NCBI RefSeq assembly: GCF_000515415.1
Contig: NZ_KI911783.1
Location: 5,753,831-5,817,830 of the forward strand
Origin: Bradyrhizobium sp. WSM1417
Lineage (GTDB): Bacteria > Pseudomonadota > Alphaproteobacteria > Rhizobiales > Xanthobacteraceae
Length of the DNA stretch: 64,000 bases
Direction of reading: 5' to 3'
Below the pieces are notes generated by a model, which worked only from the letters and a program-made list of their open reading frames with translations, ran no database searches and was not told the origin of the DNA. How positions within the stretch are numbered: the first letter of the stretch is position 1; every line of letters begins with the position of its first letter. A program made the translations under genes and the position numbers. This document shows positions 18,251 through 26,713 of the stretch, one piece after another.

Positions 18251-18673
18251 CTATTTCTTGTACACCGCGTCCGGATCGAACAGCCTGTCCGCATCGGCGA
18301 AGACAAGCCTGGCGCCGCCGTCTTCGGCTTCGACCTTGCGGTAGAAGCAGGATCGGCGGCCGGTGTGACACGCTGCGCCGATCTGCTCGACCCGGATCCA
18401 GACCGCGTCCTGATCGCAATCGGTGCGGATCTCGACCACACGCTGGCTCTGACCTGAGGTCTCACCTTTTCGCCACAAGGCATTGCGCGAGCGGCTGAAG
18501 TACCAAGCCTCGCCGGTCGCGATGGTCTTGCGCAGCGCCTCGTCATTCATGTGCGCGACCATCAGCACGTCGCCGGTGACAATGTCGGTGGCGACGACCG
18601 TCACGAGCCCGGCCGCGTCGAATCTGGGAAGGAAGGCGAGACCTTCCTCGGTTTCATGGGAGTGAGCAAACAC
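18251..18673 (-). CDS. hisI: Phosphoribosyl-AMP cyclohydrolase
   Basis: A 140-residue enzyme opening the purine ring of PR-AMP in histidine biosynthesis. The metal-binding DCDQD (D85, C86, D87, D89) and the CH pair C102-H103 plus C109 ([13 protein letters not shown]) are all present, as is the [15 protein letters not shown] substrate motif. It is the HisI-only form without a HisE domain. The start is GTG at 18673 with GAGGGCAC just upstream. It lies 27 nt after folE on the same strand, a pairing seen in several alphaproteobacteria, so the two are probably co-transcribed. Confidence 0.96.
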   Translation of the reverse strand: MFAHSHETEEGLAFLPRFDAAGLVTVVATDIVTGDVLMVAHMNDEALRKTIATGEAWYFSRSRNALWRKGETSGQSQRVVEIRTDCDQDAVWIRVEQIGAACHTGRRSCFYRKVEAEDGGARLVFADADRLFDPDAVYKK

Positions 18674-18700
18674 AGTGCCCTCGCCGGTCTATTCGCGAGG

Positions 18701-19393
18701 TCAGCGCTGCAGGCCTCGCACCAGGGACAGAAAACGAGCCTGCTCCGCCGGATTGTCGCGGAACATGCCGGTGAAGCGGCTGGTGAAGGTGGAGGCGCCA
18801 TGCTTGGCGACGCCGCGCACCGACATGCAGGTATGCTCGGCCTCGATCAGCACGGCAACACCGCGCGGCTTGAGGATCTCGTCGATCGCCGCCGCGATCT
18901 GCGCGGTCATGTGCTCCTGGGTCTGCAGCCGGCGGGCGAAGATGTCGGTGAGGCGCGCAAGCTTCGACAATCCGACCACGCGTTCGACCGGCGTGTAGGC
19001 GATGTGCGCCTTGCCGTAGAACGGCATCATGTGATGCTCGCATTGCGAGGTGAACTCGATGTCGCGAACAAGCACGAAATCATCATAGCCGGCGGTCTCG
19101 CCGAAGGTGCGATCGAGCACCTCGGCCGGGCACTGGTGGTAGCCCTGATAGAGTTCGTCGAAAGCCTCGACCACGCGGCGCGGCGTGTCGAGCAAGCCCT
19201 CGCGGTTGGTGTTCTCGCCGATATAGGCGAGCAGCGTCTTCACCGCCTGCTCGGCCTCGGCGCGCGCGGGGCGCGGCTGGTCGGCGCGGACGGCAGCCGC
19301 AAGGAATTCGGAAGGATCAAGCTCCGCCGGACGGCCCTCGGGCTGCCGGTCGGAGGGCTTGTTGGGGCGGATGGATTTGATGGTAGCGTCCAT
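18701..19393 (-). CDS. folE: GTP cyclohydrolase I
   Basis: A 230-residue FolE that converts GTP to dihydroneopterin triphosphate, the first step of folate synthesis. Zinc ligands C118 and H121 ([11 protein letters not shown]) and C189 (EHTCMSVRG) are all there, so this is the zinc-dependent type. The signature [16 protein letters not shown] and the GLSKLARL segment match the family. A 45-residue N-terminal extension is low in conservation. GGAG precedes the ATG at 19393. hisI follows in the same direction. Confidence 0.97.
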   Translation of the reverse strand: MDATIKSIRPNKPSDRQPEGRPAELDPSEFLAAAVRADQPRPARAEAEQAVKTLLAYIGENTNREGLLDTPRRVVEAFDELYQGYHQCPAEVLDRTFGETAGYDDFVLVRDIEFTSQCEHHMMPFYGKAHIAYTPVERVVGLSKLARLTDIFARRLQTQEHMTAQIAAAIDEILKPRGVAVLIEAEHTCMSVRGVAKHGASTFTSRFTGMFRDNPAEQARFLSLVRGLQR

Positions 19394-19622
19394 GTCTACT
19401 CCGTTCGACGGCCTTGCGGCCGGAGTGTCACCGGCAGACGGGGCGGCGAACCGCCGGACGCCTGAGAGAACAGTTTCGGCGAAAAGGTCTTCAAATTAAC
19501 GCCGGCAGCACGGTTCTGGATCACACCATCGCTGCAGCGCTGGACTGTTTTTCCGCCAGTTCCGACCCTATATAAGGCCGTGGACGGCGCACGCCAAGGC
19601 CGATCCTGCTGGACTCCATCAC

Positions 19623-20078
19623 ATGCTGAACGACATTTATAACAAGCGGATCATCGAACTGGCCGGGAATATTCCGCGGCTCGGACGGCTGTCGAATCCC
19701 GATGCCACCGCCACCGCCCACTCCAAGCTGTGCGGCTCGACCGTCAAGATCGACCTCAAGATGGAGGGCGACAAGGTCACCGACTTCGCCCATGACGTGA
19801 AGGCCTGCGCGCTGGGACAGGCTTCTTCATCCATCATGGCAAGTCAGATCGTCGGATCGACTGCGAGCGAACTCCGTGAGTTACGCGAAACTGTTCGCAA
19901 GATGCTGAAGGAGAACGGCGCGCCTCCTGAAGGCAAATGGGCAGAGATCAAGTTCCTCGAGCCGGTCCGCGACTACAAGGCGCGCCACGCCTCGACGCTC
20001 CTGACCTTCGATGCCGTGGTCGATGCCATTGGCCAGATTGAGGCGAAGGCGAAGCAGCCGGCTGCGGCGCAAGGCTGA
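19623..20078 (+). CDS. IscU/SufU-like iron-sulfur scaffold protein with altered ligand set
   Basis: A 151-residue protein of the NifU_N fold. It begins MLNDIYNKRIIELA, as in SufU. Two of the three usual cluster cysteines are kept: C37 (LCGS) and C62 (ACALGQASSSIMAS). The third (R-x-K-C-A-T in SufU) aligns with H122 in ARHASTLL, and the Asp that normally follows the first Cys is Ser. Family members with this RHAS motif are, as I recall, usual in Rhizobiales. It could still hold a cluster or Zn, or have another role. No sufS or iscS neighbour is present. It is transcribed alone, divergent from folE. Confidence 0.8.
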   Translation: MLNDIYNKRIIELAGNIPRLGRLSNPDATATAHSKLCGSTVKIDLKMEGDKVTDFAHDVKACALGQASSSIMASQIVGSTASELRELRETVRKMLKENGAPPEGKWAEIKFLEPVRDYKARHASTLLTFDAVVDAIGQIEAKAKQPAAAQG

Positions 20079-20136
20079 GTCCGGAAGCCGATCCGGGCTC
20101 GTCGGTGGGCCCGGGAAATGAAACAGAAATTCGAGG

Positions 20137-21036
20137 CTACTTCTGCGCCGCCGCAACCGGCGTGGCGACGCCGCCCGTCGGCACCAGAGCTTCCGCCGTC
20201 TTGGTCGACTTGGCGGGCTGCTCCGGTTCCGCACCGAACCTTGCCTGGGTCTTCGGTGCAAGCTCCGCCATTGCCGGCGCGGAGATGTCGACATGCGGCA
20301 GCACGTCGGCCACGAGATCCGTCGTCACAAGATTGGTGAGCTTGAGCTCGCCTGCATCGAGTTCGTGCAAATCTTCCCAGGGCGGGACGCTGAGCGCGAG
20401 CGACAGCAGGTCGCCGGCACCGCCCATGTCGAACGTGTATTTGGCGAGCCGGCCGATGTCGCGCTCCACGATCATCAGGTCCTGCGCGCTGTAGCTCGCG
20501 GCCTTGGCATCGTCGGCGCGATCGCCCATCCAGATCTGGTGAACCCGGACATGGGCCGCTTCCGGCACGTAGCGCTTCTTTCCGGCCAGCAACAGGAACA
20601 CGCACATGGATTCGCAATAGGCCTCCGGAGCGACCGCCGGACGGACCGACTGCCCGCCGCGGTTCTGAAGGCTGATGCCGACCGTGGTCAGAAGTCCGAG
20701 ATTGCGGAAGCGCCGGCCGAGCGTGATCGCGTCGTTGACCGAACCGCCGCTGGAATCGAGCACCACGGTCGCGCCGCCGAGCTGGCGTCCACGGGAAAAT
20801 TCCTCGAAATCCCTGGGCGTATCGGCGGTGATGATGCCGACCGCACTGACCCACCCGCGGCAATTCGGCTCGCAGGCGACCCAGCCGAACTTCATCGGCA
20901 GCTTGCGCTCTTCAAGGGCAACACCGGCCCGGGCCGACGACCCGAGCGTCGCGACGGCGCCAGCCAGCACGACTCCACAAGCAGCGGTTCCCACCAGCAA
21001 CCAGCCGCGAAGTTTGAGCGCCTTCAGAAGTTTCAA
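20137..21036 (-). CDS. Exported ClpP/crotonase-fold protein (COG3904-like)
   Basis: A roughly 299-residue protein with an N-terminal membrane span or signal (WLLVGTAACGVVLAGAVATL). The core shows the ClpP-like pattern: GGATVVLDSSGGSVNDAITLGRRFR, then YCESMCVFLLLAGKKRYV, where the Ser of CESMC sits where periplasmic members carry the nucleophile, and VRVHQIW with a His. The C-terminus is Pro/Ala/Thr-rich. I prefer the TTG at 21036 because GGGAAGGGA lies 4 nt upstream; a TTG at 21060 is also possible. A periplasmic serine peptidase or a non-catalytic relative are both possible. Confidence 0.75.
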   Translation of the reverse strand: MKLLKALKLRGWLLVGTAACGVVLAGAVATLGSSARAGVALEERKLPMKFGWVACEPNCRGWVSAVGIITADTPRDFEEFSRGRQLGGATVVLDSSGGSVNDAITLGRRFRNLGLLTTVGISLQNRGGQSVRPAVAPEAYCESMCVFLLLAGKKRYVPEAAHVRVHQIWMGDRADDAKAASYSAQDLMIVERDIGRLAKYTFDMGGAGDLLSLALSVPPWEDLHELDAGELKLTNLVTTDLVADVLPHVDISAPAMAELAPKTQARFGAEPEQPAKSTKTAEALVPTGGVATPVAAAQK

Positions 21037-21289
21037 ACTGGTCCCTTCCCCAAGTCCCAAGCTTTAGCCCGAGCCTTACGGCGAGCCGACTCAGCCAAGC
21101 CCCGTTCCGACGTTCCAATGAGTCTCACATGAACGTCACAAAAATGGTATCCGGGGGAATACAGCTCGTCCATAGGCACTTGCTGCACTGCTCCCAAAAA
21201 GCACGCAAAATATGACGTACAAACAACAGCTTACAGTTCCCTGCGCCGGAACCGCGCAGAACCTCGCCCACGATCTCAGCAAAGCGCCC

Positions 21290-21628
21290 ATGAAGCAATC
21301 AGCCTGCGAGCACTGCTCCAACCCCGTCGCGGGCGCGCGCCGGCTTCCACGCAGATTCGGCCGCGCGCTGATCTGGCTCTACCGCCACACGCTCTCGCCG
21401 CTGGTTGGCTACAATTGCCGGCACCTGCCGACCTGCTCGGTCTATGGCGACGAGGCGATCGAAAGATTCGGGCTGTGGGCCGGCGGCTGGATGACGCTCG
21501 CGCGCCTGCTCCGCTGCAACCCGTTCGGCACCTCGGGGATCGACAACGTGCCCCTCACCACACCGCAAGCTTCGCGCTGGTATCTGCCTTGGCGCTACGG
21601 CCGTTGGCGCGGCGTCAACGCATCCTGA
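21290..21628 (+). CDS. yidD: Membrane protein insertion efficiency factor YidD
   Basis: A 112-residue protein with the YidD pattern: RALIWLYRHTLSPLVGYNCRHLPTCSVYGDEAIERFG and LARLLRCNPF. The three conserved Cys (NCR, TCS, RCN) are kept, with an N-terminal amphipathic helix. YidD helps YidC insert inner-membrane proteins. It is not beside rpmH-rnpA-yidC here, which is usual in alphaproteobacteria. I chose the ATG at 21290; a start at 21212 would add 26 residues with little character, and neither has a strong ribosome site. Confidence 0.88.
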   Translation: MKQSACEHCSNPVAGARRLPRRFGRALIWLYRHTLSPLVGYNCRHLPTCSVYGDEAIERFGLWAGGWMTLARLLRCNPFGTSGIDNVPLTTPQASRWYLPWRYGRWRGVNAS

Positions 21629-21719
21629 GAATGATGCGGCGCCTCACCCGTCGCTACCTTGAGTGGAACCGAAACTCTCCCCTCGCGTTGATGTGATGCT
21701 CCCGCGGGAGGAAACAACA

Positions 21720-21932
21720 ATGCGCTGGAAAATCAGCCCCCATTTTCATTTCAGGTCTGGACCGGATTCCCGGGGTGGTTCGAGAGGCCACGATCCCAGA
21801 ACCCTCGACATGCTCGCCATCATCGCCCTGCTGGTACTCGTGGTCGGCTCCGGCTGGTATTTGGCGACGAGTCTTGCCACGCCGCCTAGCACGACGGCGT
21901 TCATCGTGCCGAGCCAGAGCGTGCACTGGTAA
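21720..21932 (+). CDS. Small single-span membrane protein (70 aa), hypothetical
   Basis: A strong GGGAGGAA ribosome site lies 6 nt before the ATG at 21720. The product has a basic, Gly/Ser/Arg-rich head, then one clear transmembrane helix (LAIIALLVLVVGSGWYLA) and a short tail ending SVHW. Its TAA stop directly abuts the stop of the convergent gene on the other strand. No family is recognised. Confidence 0.65.
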   Translation: MRWKISPHFHFRSGPDSRGGSRGHDPRTLDMLAIIALLVLVVGSGWYLATSLATPPSTTAFIVPSQSVHW

Positions 21933-23165
21933 TCAGCGGGACCAGAAAAAGCGTCCGGGTGGCGGCGGGACCGGCTCGGGCGGACGTGGCCGCTTCGGAC
22001 GCGGCGGTTTGGGCGGCGGCTCGGCGGACGAGGTGGTCTCCGCGCCCGGCGCCGGCTCGCTTCCCGGCACCTTCACCGCCAGCAGCAAGTTCGACTCGTG
22101 CATCCGCCAACGGTAACCGACGCCGAAGTCGATCGGCTGGGCGCGCGTGAACAGCGTGGCGTAGCGTTCCTGGTAGCGGCCGGGAAATTCGCCGATCGGT
22201 CCGAGATAGCGGCCGAACGGGAAGAACCGCCATTGCCGCGAATTGTAGCTCGAAAGCGGAATGCCGGAATCGTCCTGGACGATGGTCGCGCTGTTAGCCA
22301 GCAACCAATCGCGCGCGACGGTGAAGTTGCCGGAGTGCAGCAGATAGGACGCACTCTTGATCAGGCTGTTGCCGGGGCCGAGCGTCTCGCAGAATTTCAG
22401 GAACCCTGCCGCACGTGCACCCGAATTGGAGAGATCGGTCGCGAAATAGTACAGCGTGCGCGCCTCGCCGTCGGGACCTGCAAAGGTGATGCGGGCGCCG
22501 CGCGTCGCATTCGGTCCTGGATTGTCGTTGCCGACATGCATCCCGCCCTTGTCGTCGAGTGCGACCATCTCAACATTGCGGATGGTCTTGCCGGAGCGGA
22601 CGAGAAAGACATAGAGGATCGGCAATGTGCCGTTGACCTGGTTGGTGTGCAGGTCGACCTTCATTTGCTTGGTGATGAAGAAGGAAAAACTCAGGATCGA
22701 GCCGAGCGAGCGCTCGACATTGTAGAGCGCGGCGCCGACCGAGCCGCGCGGCAAGCGCGTCAGGTCAGCCACCGCACCGACCGGCTCCAGCGCGCCGAGC
22801 ACGTACGTGCTGGCCTTGGGATAGAAGGCGTTGGCATAGAGGAAGTCGGGACCGCTGAACAAATAAAACATGGTCGGCCTGGGCGCCGCCAGATTGACGT
22901 CGGCCCAGTTGCGGATCTTCGAGAGCTGCCGCTGCTCGAGCTGAGCGAAGGCGCCGTCGAAGAACTTTGCGTGGCGCTGCCAAGCCGGGTCCTTTGTGAG
23001 CGGCACCAGCGGCGAATCCGCCGAAGGCTGCATGCCCGCGAGGAAGCGCGCGGTGTCGTCGAAGGTTGCCTCGGCGGCACGTGCGAACGAGACGGCCGCA
23101 GCCAGCAAGGCGAGAGCGACGGCCGCAATTCTCATGGGTCGAGACATGTCTATTCGCAATGTCAT
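21933..23165 (-). CDS. Exported protein of unknown function, coupled to an APC permease
   Basis: About 410 residues. A signal peptide lies within MRIAAVALALLAAAVSFARA after a short head. The mature part contains FYLFSGPDFLYANAFYP, VGAALYNVERSLGSILSFSFF and a long C-terminal proline-rich basic tail (PPKPPRPKRPRPPEP). I recognise no enzyme motif. The ATG at 23165 overlaps the permease stop as ATGA, so translation is probably coupled; starts at 23147 and 23135 are also possible. The context suggests a periplasmic partner of the transporter, but that is inference. Confidence 0.72.
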   Translation of the reverse strand: MTLRIDMSRPMRIAAVALALLAAAVSFARAAEATFDDTARFLAGMQPSADSPLVPLTKDPAWQRHAKFFDGAFAQLEQRQLSKIRNWADVNLAAPRPTMFYLFSGPDFLYANAFYPKASTYVLGALEPVGAVADLTRLPRGSVGAALYNVERSLGSILSFSFFITKQMKVDLHTNQVNGTLPILYVFLVRSGKTIRNVEMVALDDKGGMHVGNDNPGPNATRGARITFAGPDGEARTLYYFATDLSNSGARAAGFLKFCETLGPGNSLIKSASYLLHSGNFTVARDWLLANSATIVQDDSGIPLSSYNSRQWRFFPFGRYLGPIGEFPGRYQERYATLFTRAQPIDFGVGYRWRMHESNLLLAVKVPGSEPAPGAETTSSAEPPPKPPRPKRPRPPEPVPPPPGRFFWSR

Positions 23166-24517
23166 GAAGTGCCAGCGGCGACCGGCCGCCTGCGGAAAAC
23201 AGCGTAAATCAACAGGCCCGAGAGCATGACGAACATCCCCGACAGCGATTGCACGGGCCGCTCGGTCAACAAATAGTACATCATGAAGGCGGTCACGAGC
23301 AGGAAAACGAGCGGCGTGAACGGGTATCCCCAGGCACGATAGGGCCGCGGCAAATCGGGATCCGTGATGCGCAGCTTGATGACGCCGGCGACCGTGAAGA
23401 ACGAGCAGAACAGCAGCGCGAACTGGATGAAGTCGAGCACGGCCTCGAAGCTGCGCGTGAACAGCAGCAGATTGGCGACGGCGAGCTGAAACAGGATGGC
23501 ATAGGCGGGCGCGCCGCGGACCGATCTCCGCGAGAACACGCGCAGCGCCGGAATATCCTCCCCCATCGTCATCATCACGCGCGGGCCGATCCACATCATC
23601 GCGCTGATCGAGGAGATCAGGCCGAAACAGATCATCGCGCCGACGATCCGCCCGCCGAGATTGCCGAAGATCGCGCTGCCGGCGACGCTGGCGACGTCGA
23701 GCTGACCCGCAAGCGCGCCGACCGGCGTCGAATGGAGAAACACCGCATTCAGCGCGACGTACAGCACGAGTACGATCAGCGTGCCCGCGAGCAGCGCGCG
23801 CGGCAGGTCCCGCTGCGGCATGTTCATCTCGCCGATGATGTAGGTCGCGGCATTCCAGCCCGAGAACGAATACATCACGAAGACGAGCCCGATCGCGAAA
23901 GGCGCGCTGACGATATGCGCGAGATCGCCCGCCTGCGGCGTGAAGGCGATCGGCTGCGGCACGCCGACGATGAAGCCGGCAACCAGGAAGGCAACGATCA
24001 GCACGACCTTCAGGATGGTCGAGATCAACTGGAAGGTCGAGGAGTGCCTGACGCCGGTCAATTGCACGAGCGAGACCAGCCACACCACGGCGATGGCAAG
24101 CGGGATCGGCGGCACACCGGGGATGACCGATTTGGCGTATTCGCCGAAGGCCATCGCGGCGAGCGCGACGGGTGCTGCAAATCCAACCGTTGCCGACACC
24201 CAGCCGGCGAGAAAGCCGAAGGCGGGGTGATAGGCACGGCCGAGAAAATTGTATTCGCCGCTCGAGCGCGGAAACATCGCGCCGAGCTCGCTGTAGGAGA
24301 ATACCCCGCATAGCGCGACGATGCCGCCGACGGTCCACAGCAGGAGGATCGAGAAGCCCGAGGGGATGTCCTTGACCTGGAAGCCGAGGCTGGTGAAGAC
24401 GCCGACCCCGATCATGTCGGCCACGACGATGGCGGTTGCGACCAGAACGGAGACCCCCGACCCGCTTCCGGTCAGCCGGCCGGTCCAGGGTGCAGTACCC
24501 GCATCTGATGCCGTCAT
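23162..24517 (-). CDS. APC-family amino acid/polyamine permease
   Basis: A 451-residue inner-membrane transporter with about 12 hydrophobic helices. The first helix region carries the APC glycine-rich motif (IVVADMIGVGVFTSLG), and helix 6 has YSFSGWNAATYIIGEM, close to the LAT/serine-permease consensus with the E of IGEM. It should exchange or symport amino acids or amines. GAGGAC precedes the ATG at 24517; a start four codons earlier is less good. The downstream exported-protein gene overlaps its stop by 4 nt. The substrate is unknown. Confidence 0.9.
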   Translation of the reverse strand: MTASDAGTAPWTGRLTGSGSGVSVLVATAIVVADMIGVGVFTSLGFQVKDIPSGFSILLLWTVGGIVALCGVFSYSELGAMFPRSSGEYNFLGRAYHPAFGFLAGWVSATVGFAAPVALAAMAFGEYAKSVIPGVPPIPLAIAVVWLVSLVQLTGVRHSSTFQLISTILKVVLIVAFLVAGFIVGVPQPIAFTPQAGDLAHIVSAPFAIGLVFVMYSFSGWNAATYIIGEMNMPQRDLPRALLAGTLIVLVLYVALNAVFLHSTPVGALAGQLDVASVAGSAIFGNLGGRIVGAMICFGLISSISAMMWIGPRVMMTMGEDIPALRVFSRRSVRGAPAYAILFQLAVANLLLFTRSFEAVLDFIQFALLFCSFFTVAGVIKLRITDPDLPRPYRAWGYPFTPLVFLLVTAFMMYYLLTERPVQSLSGMFVMLSGLLIYAVFRRRPVAAGTS

Positions 24518-24845
24518 GGCCGTCCTCAACCTCAGGCGTCACGCCTCGTGGGAAGCATCGTGCAGCTCGGTCCAGTCAATTCAAGCAGGGTTAACAAGGG
24601 TTAAATGAGGCGGGGCCACTTCGGTACTCTGCACCATTAATCCATGATCCGGGCAATAAAGCTTCGTAAACACCGGGACATCCCGCTCCCGTCCCCCACA
24701 ATCAGGACACGATTGCGTGGTCCCTTTGAGCGTTCCGGATGTGGGGAAGTTTCTCCGGACACTTAACGTCGCCTAAACGCCCATCGGCTCAATTGCCTTA
24801 ATGATTGCCGATGGACTTGTGGTCATGACTTGGGGTCATGGGTGA
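24518..24845. other. 328-nt divergent intergenic region
   Basis: It separates the permease start from the alpha/beta-hydrolase start and must hold both promoters. It is lower in GC than its flanks around 24590-24680 and contains TTAACAAGGGTTAAAT near 24590. I see no gene, terminator or clear operator in it. Confidence 0.5.
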
Positions 24846-26186
24846 ATGGTCGGGGCCGTTCCGAAACCGAGAGCTTACATCCGCGCCGACCGGACCACGT
24901 CCGGCGCGCGCGGTCGTGCGCTTCGGACCGCTCTGATCTCAGTCTTGGTGCCGTTGCCGCTGACCCTGGTTCAATGCGGCAAGGCGCCCAATCCGGCAGC
25001 GCTCGCGGCGAACTCGCAGGCCAACGTCCAAGGCAACGCCCAACCCAACGTCCAGGTCGTTGCGAAAACAAACCAGCTAGCAAGCAGCGACACGTTCGAG
25101 GATCGCTTCCCGGCTCCCCAGTTCAGGGAGCGCTTCCCATCCGCGAGCGAGGGTTTTCTGCAACGGCAGATGTCGGACTTCTCGCCCAAGCACGCGGTGC
25201 AGCAGCAGCCGGAGCAGGCGCCCTACAAGGTCGCTTCGCTCGCGCCGCAGGCCCCCTACCAGCGTCCGCCGCGCGAGGATCTGACGACGCTCGTCAGCAT
25301 GAAGTCGTCAGCCTTCCCTTATTTCGGCAACAACCCCGCCTCCGACGCGCCGTTCCTCAACATCTCCAAGGGCGACCGCCGCGGCCACCGCAGCTATTCC
25401 GGGCGCGTCTTCTGGCAGGACGAGACTTACAACGATAATCGCGTCCTGATGCACGTGCCCGAACATTTCGACGTGCGGAAGCCAGGCGTGATCGTGGTGT
25501 TCTTCCACGGCAATGGCGCGACACTCGAGCGCGATGTGCGCGACCGCCAGCTGGTACCGCAACAGATCACCGATTCCGGCGCCAATGCCATCCTGCTCGC
25601 ACCGCAGATGGCGGTCGATGCCGCCGATTCCAGCGCAGGAAAATTCTGGCAGGCCGGCGGCCTCAAGCGCTTCATCGACGAGTCGGCGAACCATCTCGCT
25701 CGCCTCACCGGCGATCCCAACAGCGCCCGCGCCTTCGCCAACATGCCGATCGTGATCGTCGGCTACAGCGGCGGCTTCCTGCCGACGGCCTGGAGTCTCG
25801 AGGTCGGCGGCATCAGCGACCGCGTCCGCGGCGTCGTGCTGCTCGACGCCGTCTATGGCGAGATGGACAAGTTCGCCTCATGGATCGAGAGCCACCGCTC
25901 CGGCTTCTTCGTCAGCTCCTACACCCACTACACCGCGCGGCGCGACCGCGAACTGATGAGCACGCTGCGGCAGAAGGGCATCACCGTCACCGAAGACATG
26001 GACGGCCCCTTACGTCCGGGCAGCGTGGTGTTCGTCGAAACCGGGGACGGCATCAGCCATCGTGACTATGTGACGAGAGCGTGGACGCGGGACCCGCTCA
26101 AGGACGTCCTGGTGAAGATGTCGGCGACGCCGGCACTGGCGCTGACGCGCGTCGCAGCTACCGCGTCATCCGCATCGAGTCGCTGA
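24846..26186 (+). CDS. Alpha/beta-hydrolase-fold protein, possible lipoprotein
   Basis: A 446-residue protein. The basic N-terminus is followed by a hydrophobic stretch ending LTLVQC (C44), a possible lipobox, and then a disordered region with NVQGNAQPNVQ repeats and Pro/Gln-rich sequence to about residue 140. The hydrolase core has an oxyanion-type VVFFHGNGA (residues 217-225) and nucleophile S308 in VIVGYSGGF. The acid is probably in VLLDAVYGEMD and the His in GDGISHRDYV. It is probably an envelope-located esterase or lipase-like enzyme of unknown substrate. Confidence 0.78.
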   Translation: MVGAVPKPRAYIRADRTTSGARGRALRTALISVLVPLPLTLVQCGKAPNPAALAANSQANVQGNAQPNVQVVAKTNQLASSDTFEDRFPAPQFRERFPSASEGFLQRQMSDFSPKHAVQQQPEQAPYKVASLAPQAPYQRPPREDLTTLVSMKSSAFPYFGNNPASDAPFLNISKGDRRGHRSYSGRVFWQDETYNDNRVLMHVPEHFDVRKPGVIVVFFHGNGATLERDVRDRQLVPQQITDSGANAILLAPQMAVDAADSSAGKFWQAGGLKRFIDESANHLARLTGDPNSARAFANMPIVIVGYSGGFLPTAWSLEVGGISDRVRGVVLLDAVYGEMDKFASWIESHRSGFFVSSYTHYTARRDRELMSTLRQKGITVTEDMDGPLRPGSVVFVETGDGISHRDYVTRAWTRDPLKDVLVKMSATPALALTRVAATASSASSR

Positions 26187-26219
26187 TTGGACGTGACTCG
26201 CTGAGCGTACGTCTGTCGC

Positions 26220-26621
26220 TCAGCTCTTTGGCAGCTTCGGAATGCTCTCGGCAAAGCCGTTGAAGCAGGCCAGCCGCTCGTCCTCTTCCTTGAAGAAACG
26301 GCAATCGGCGTACCCCTTGGCCTTCGGCGCCTTCGGCTTCGGGGCCGGGGGAATCACGGCGTCGTAGCAATTGAGCCGGTCCTTGGTGCCGTCGTCTAGA
26401 TCGAGGCAGGCCTGGAGCCGCGCTGCGATGGATTGCGGCTTGCCCTTCGGCGCCGCAGCCGGCTTGGCCGCAGCCTCCTTGGTCCCTGCCTTGGTGCCCG
26501 CCTTGGTCCCTTTGGGCTTGACCTGCACCAACGGCTTGTCCCCGATCATTGGTGGCTTGTCGGCTTGCGCGAAAGCGGAAGCTGAATAGAGCACCGCGGC
26601 AACCGCCAGAATCATCCTCAT
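26220..26621 (-). CDS. Exported Lys/Ala/Pro-rich protein with four cysteines (133 aa)
   Basis: The signal peptide ends at SAFAQ. A repetitive KGTKAGTKAGTKEAAAKPAAAPKG-like stretch follows (residues about 36-60). The C-terminal domain holds paired cysteines (QACLDLDDGTKDRLNCYD and ADCRFFKEEDERLACFNG), a pattern resembling small proteins in which each C-x(10-12)-C pair flanks an RLxCY/F motif. GAGGG is 9 nt before the ATG at 26621. Function unknown. Confidence 0.7.
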   Translation of the reverse strand: MRMILAVAAVLYSASAFAQADKPPMIGDKPLVQVKPKGTKAGTKAGTKEAAAKPAAAPKGKPQSIAARLQACLDLDDGTKDRLNCYDAVIPPAPKPKAPKAKGYADCRFFKEEDERLACFNGFAESIPKLPKS

Positions 26622-26713
26622 CTCAGTCAACCCTCTTTGGTCCCCATGACCGGCCTTCTAGCCTCCCGGCGCGCGGTTTGCCAAGCACCTTGCGCACACG
26701 GACACGCTTCCGC

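Noticed and set aside
23249..24313. A 354-codon plus-strand frame opposite the APC permease
   Set aside because: It is shadow composition with no domain and no ribosome site.
23166..24542. The N-terminal half of a long minus-strand frame running into the exported-protein gene
   Set aside because: It is out of frame with the APC permease that clearly occupies this stretch. Only the part from 23165 down is coding.
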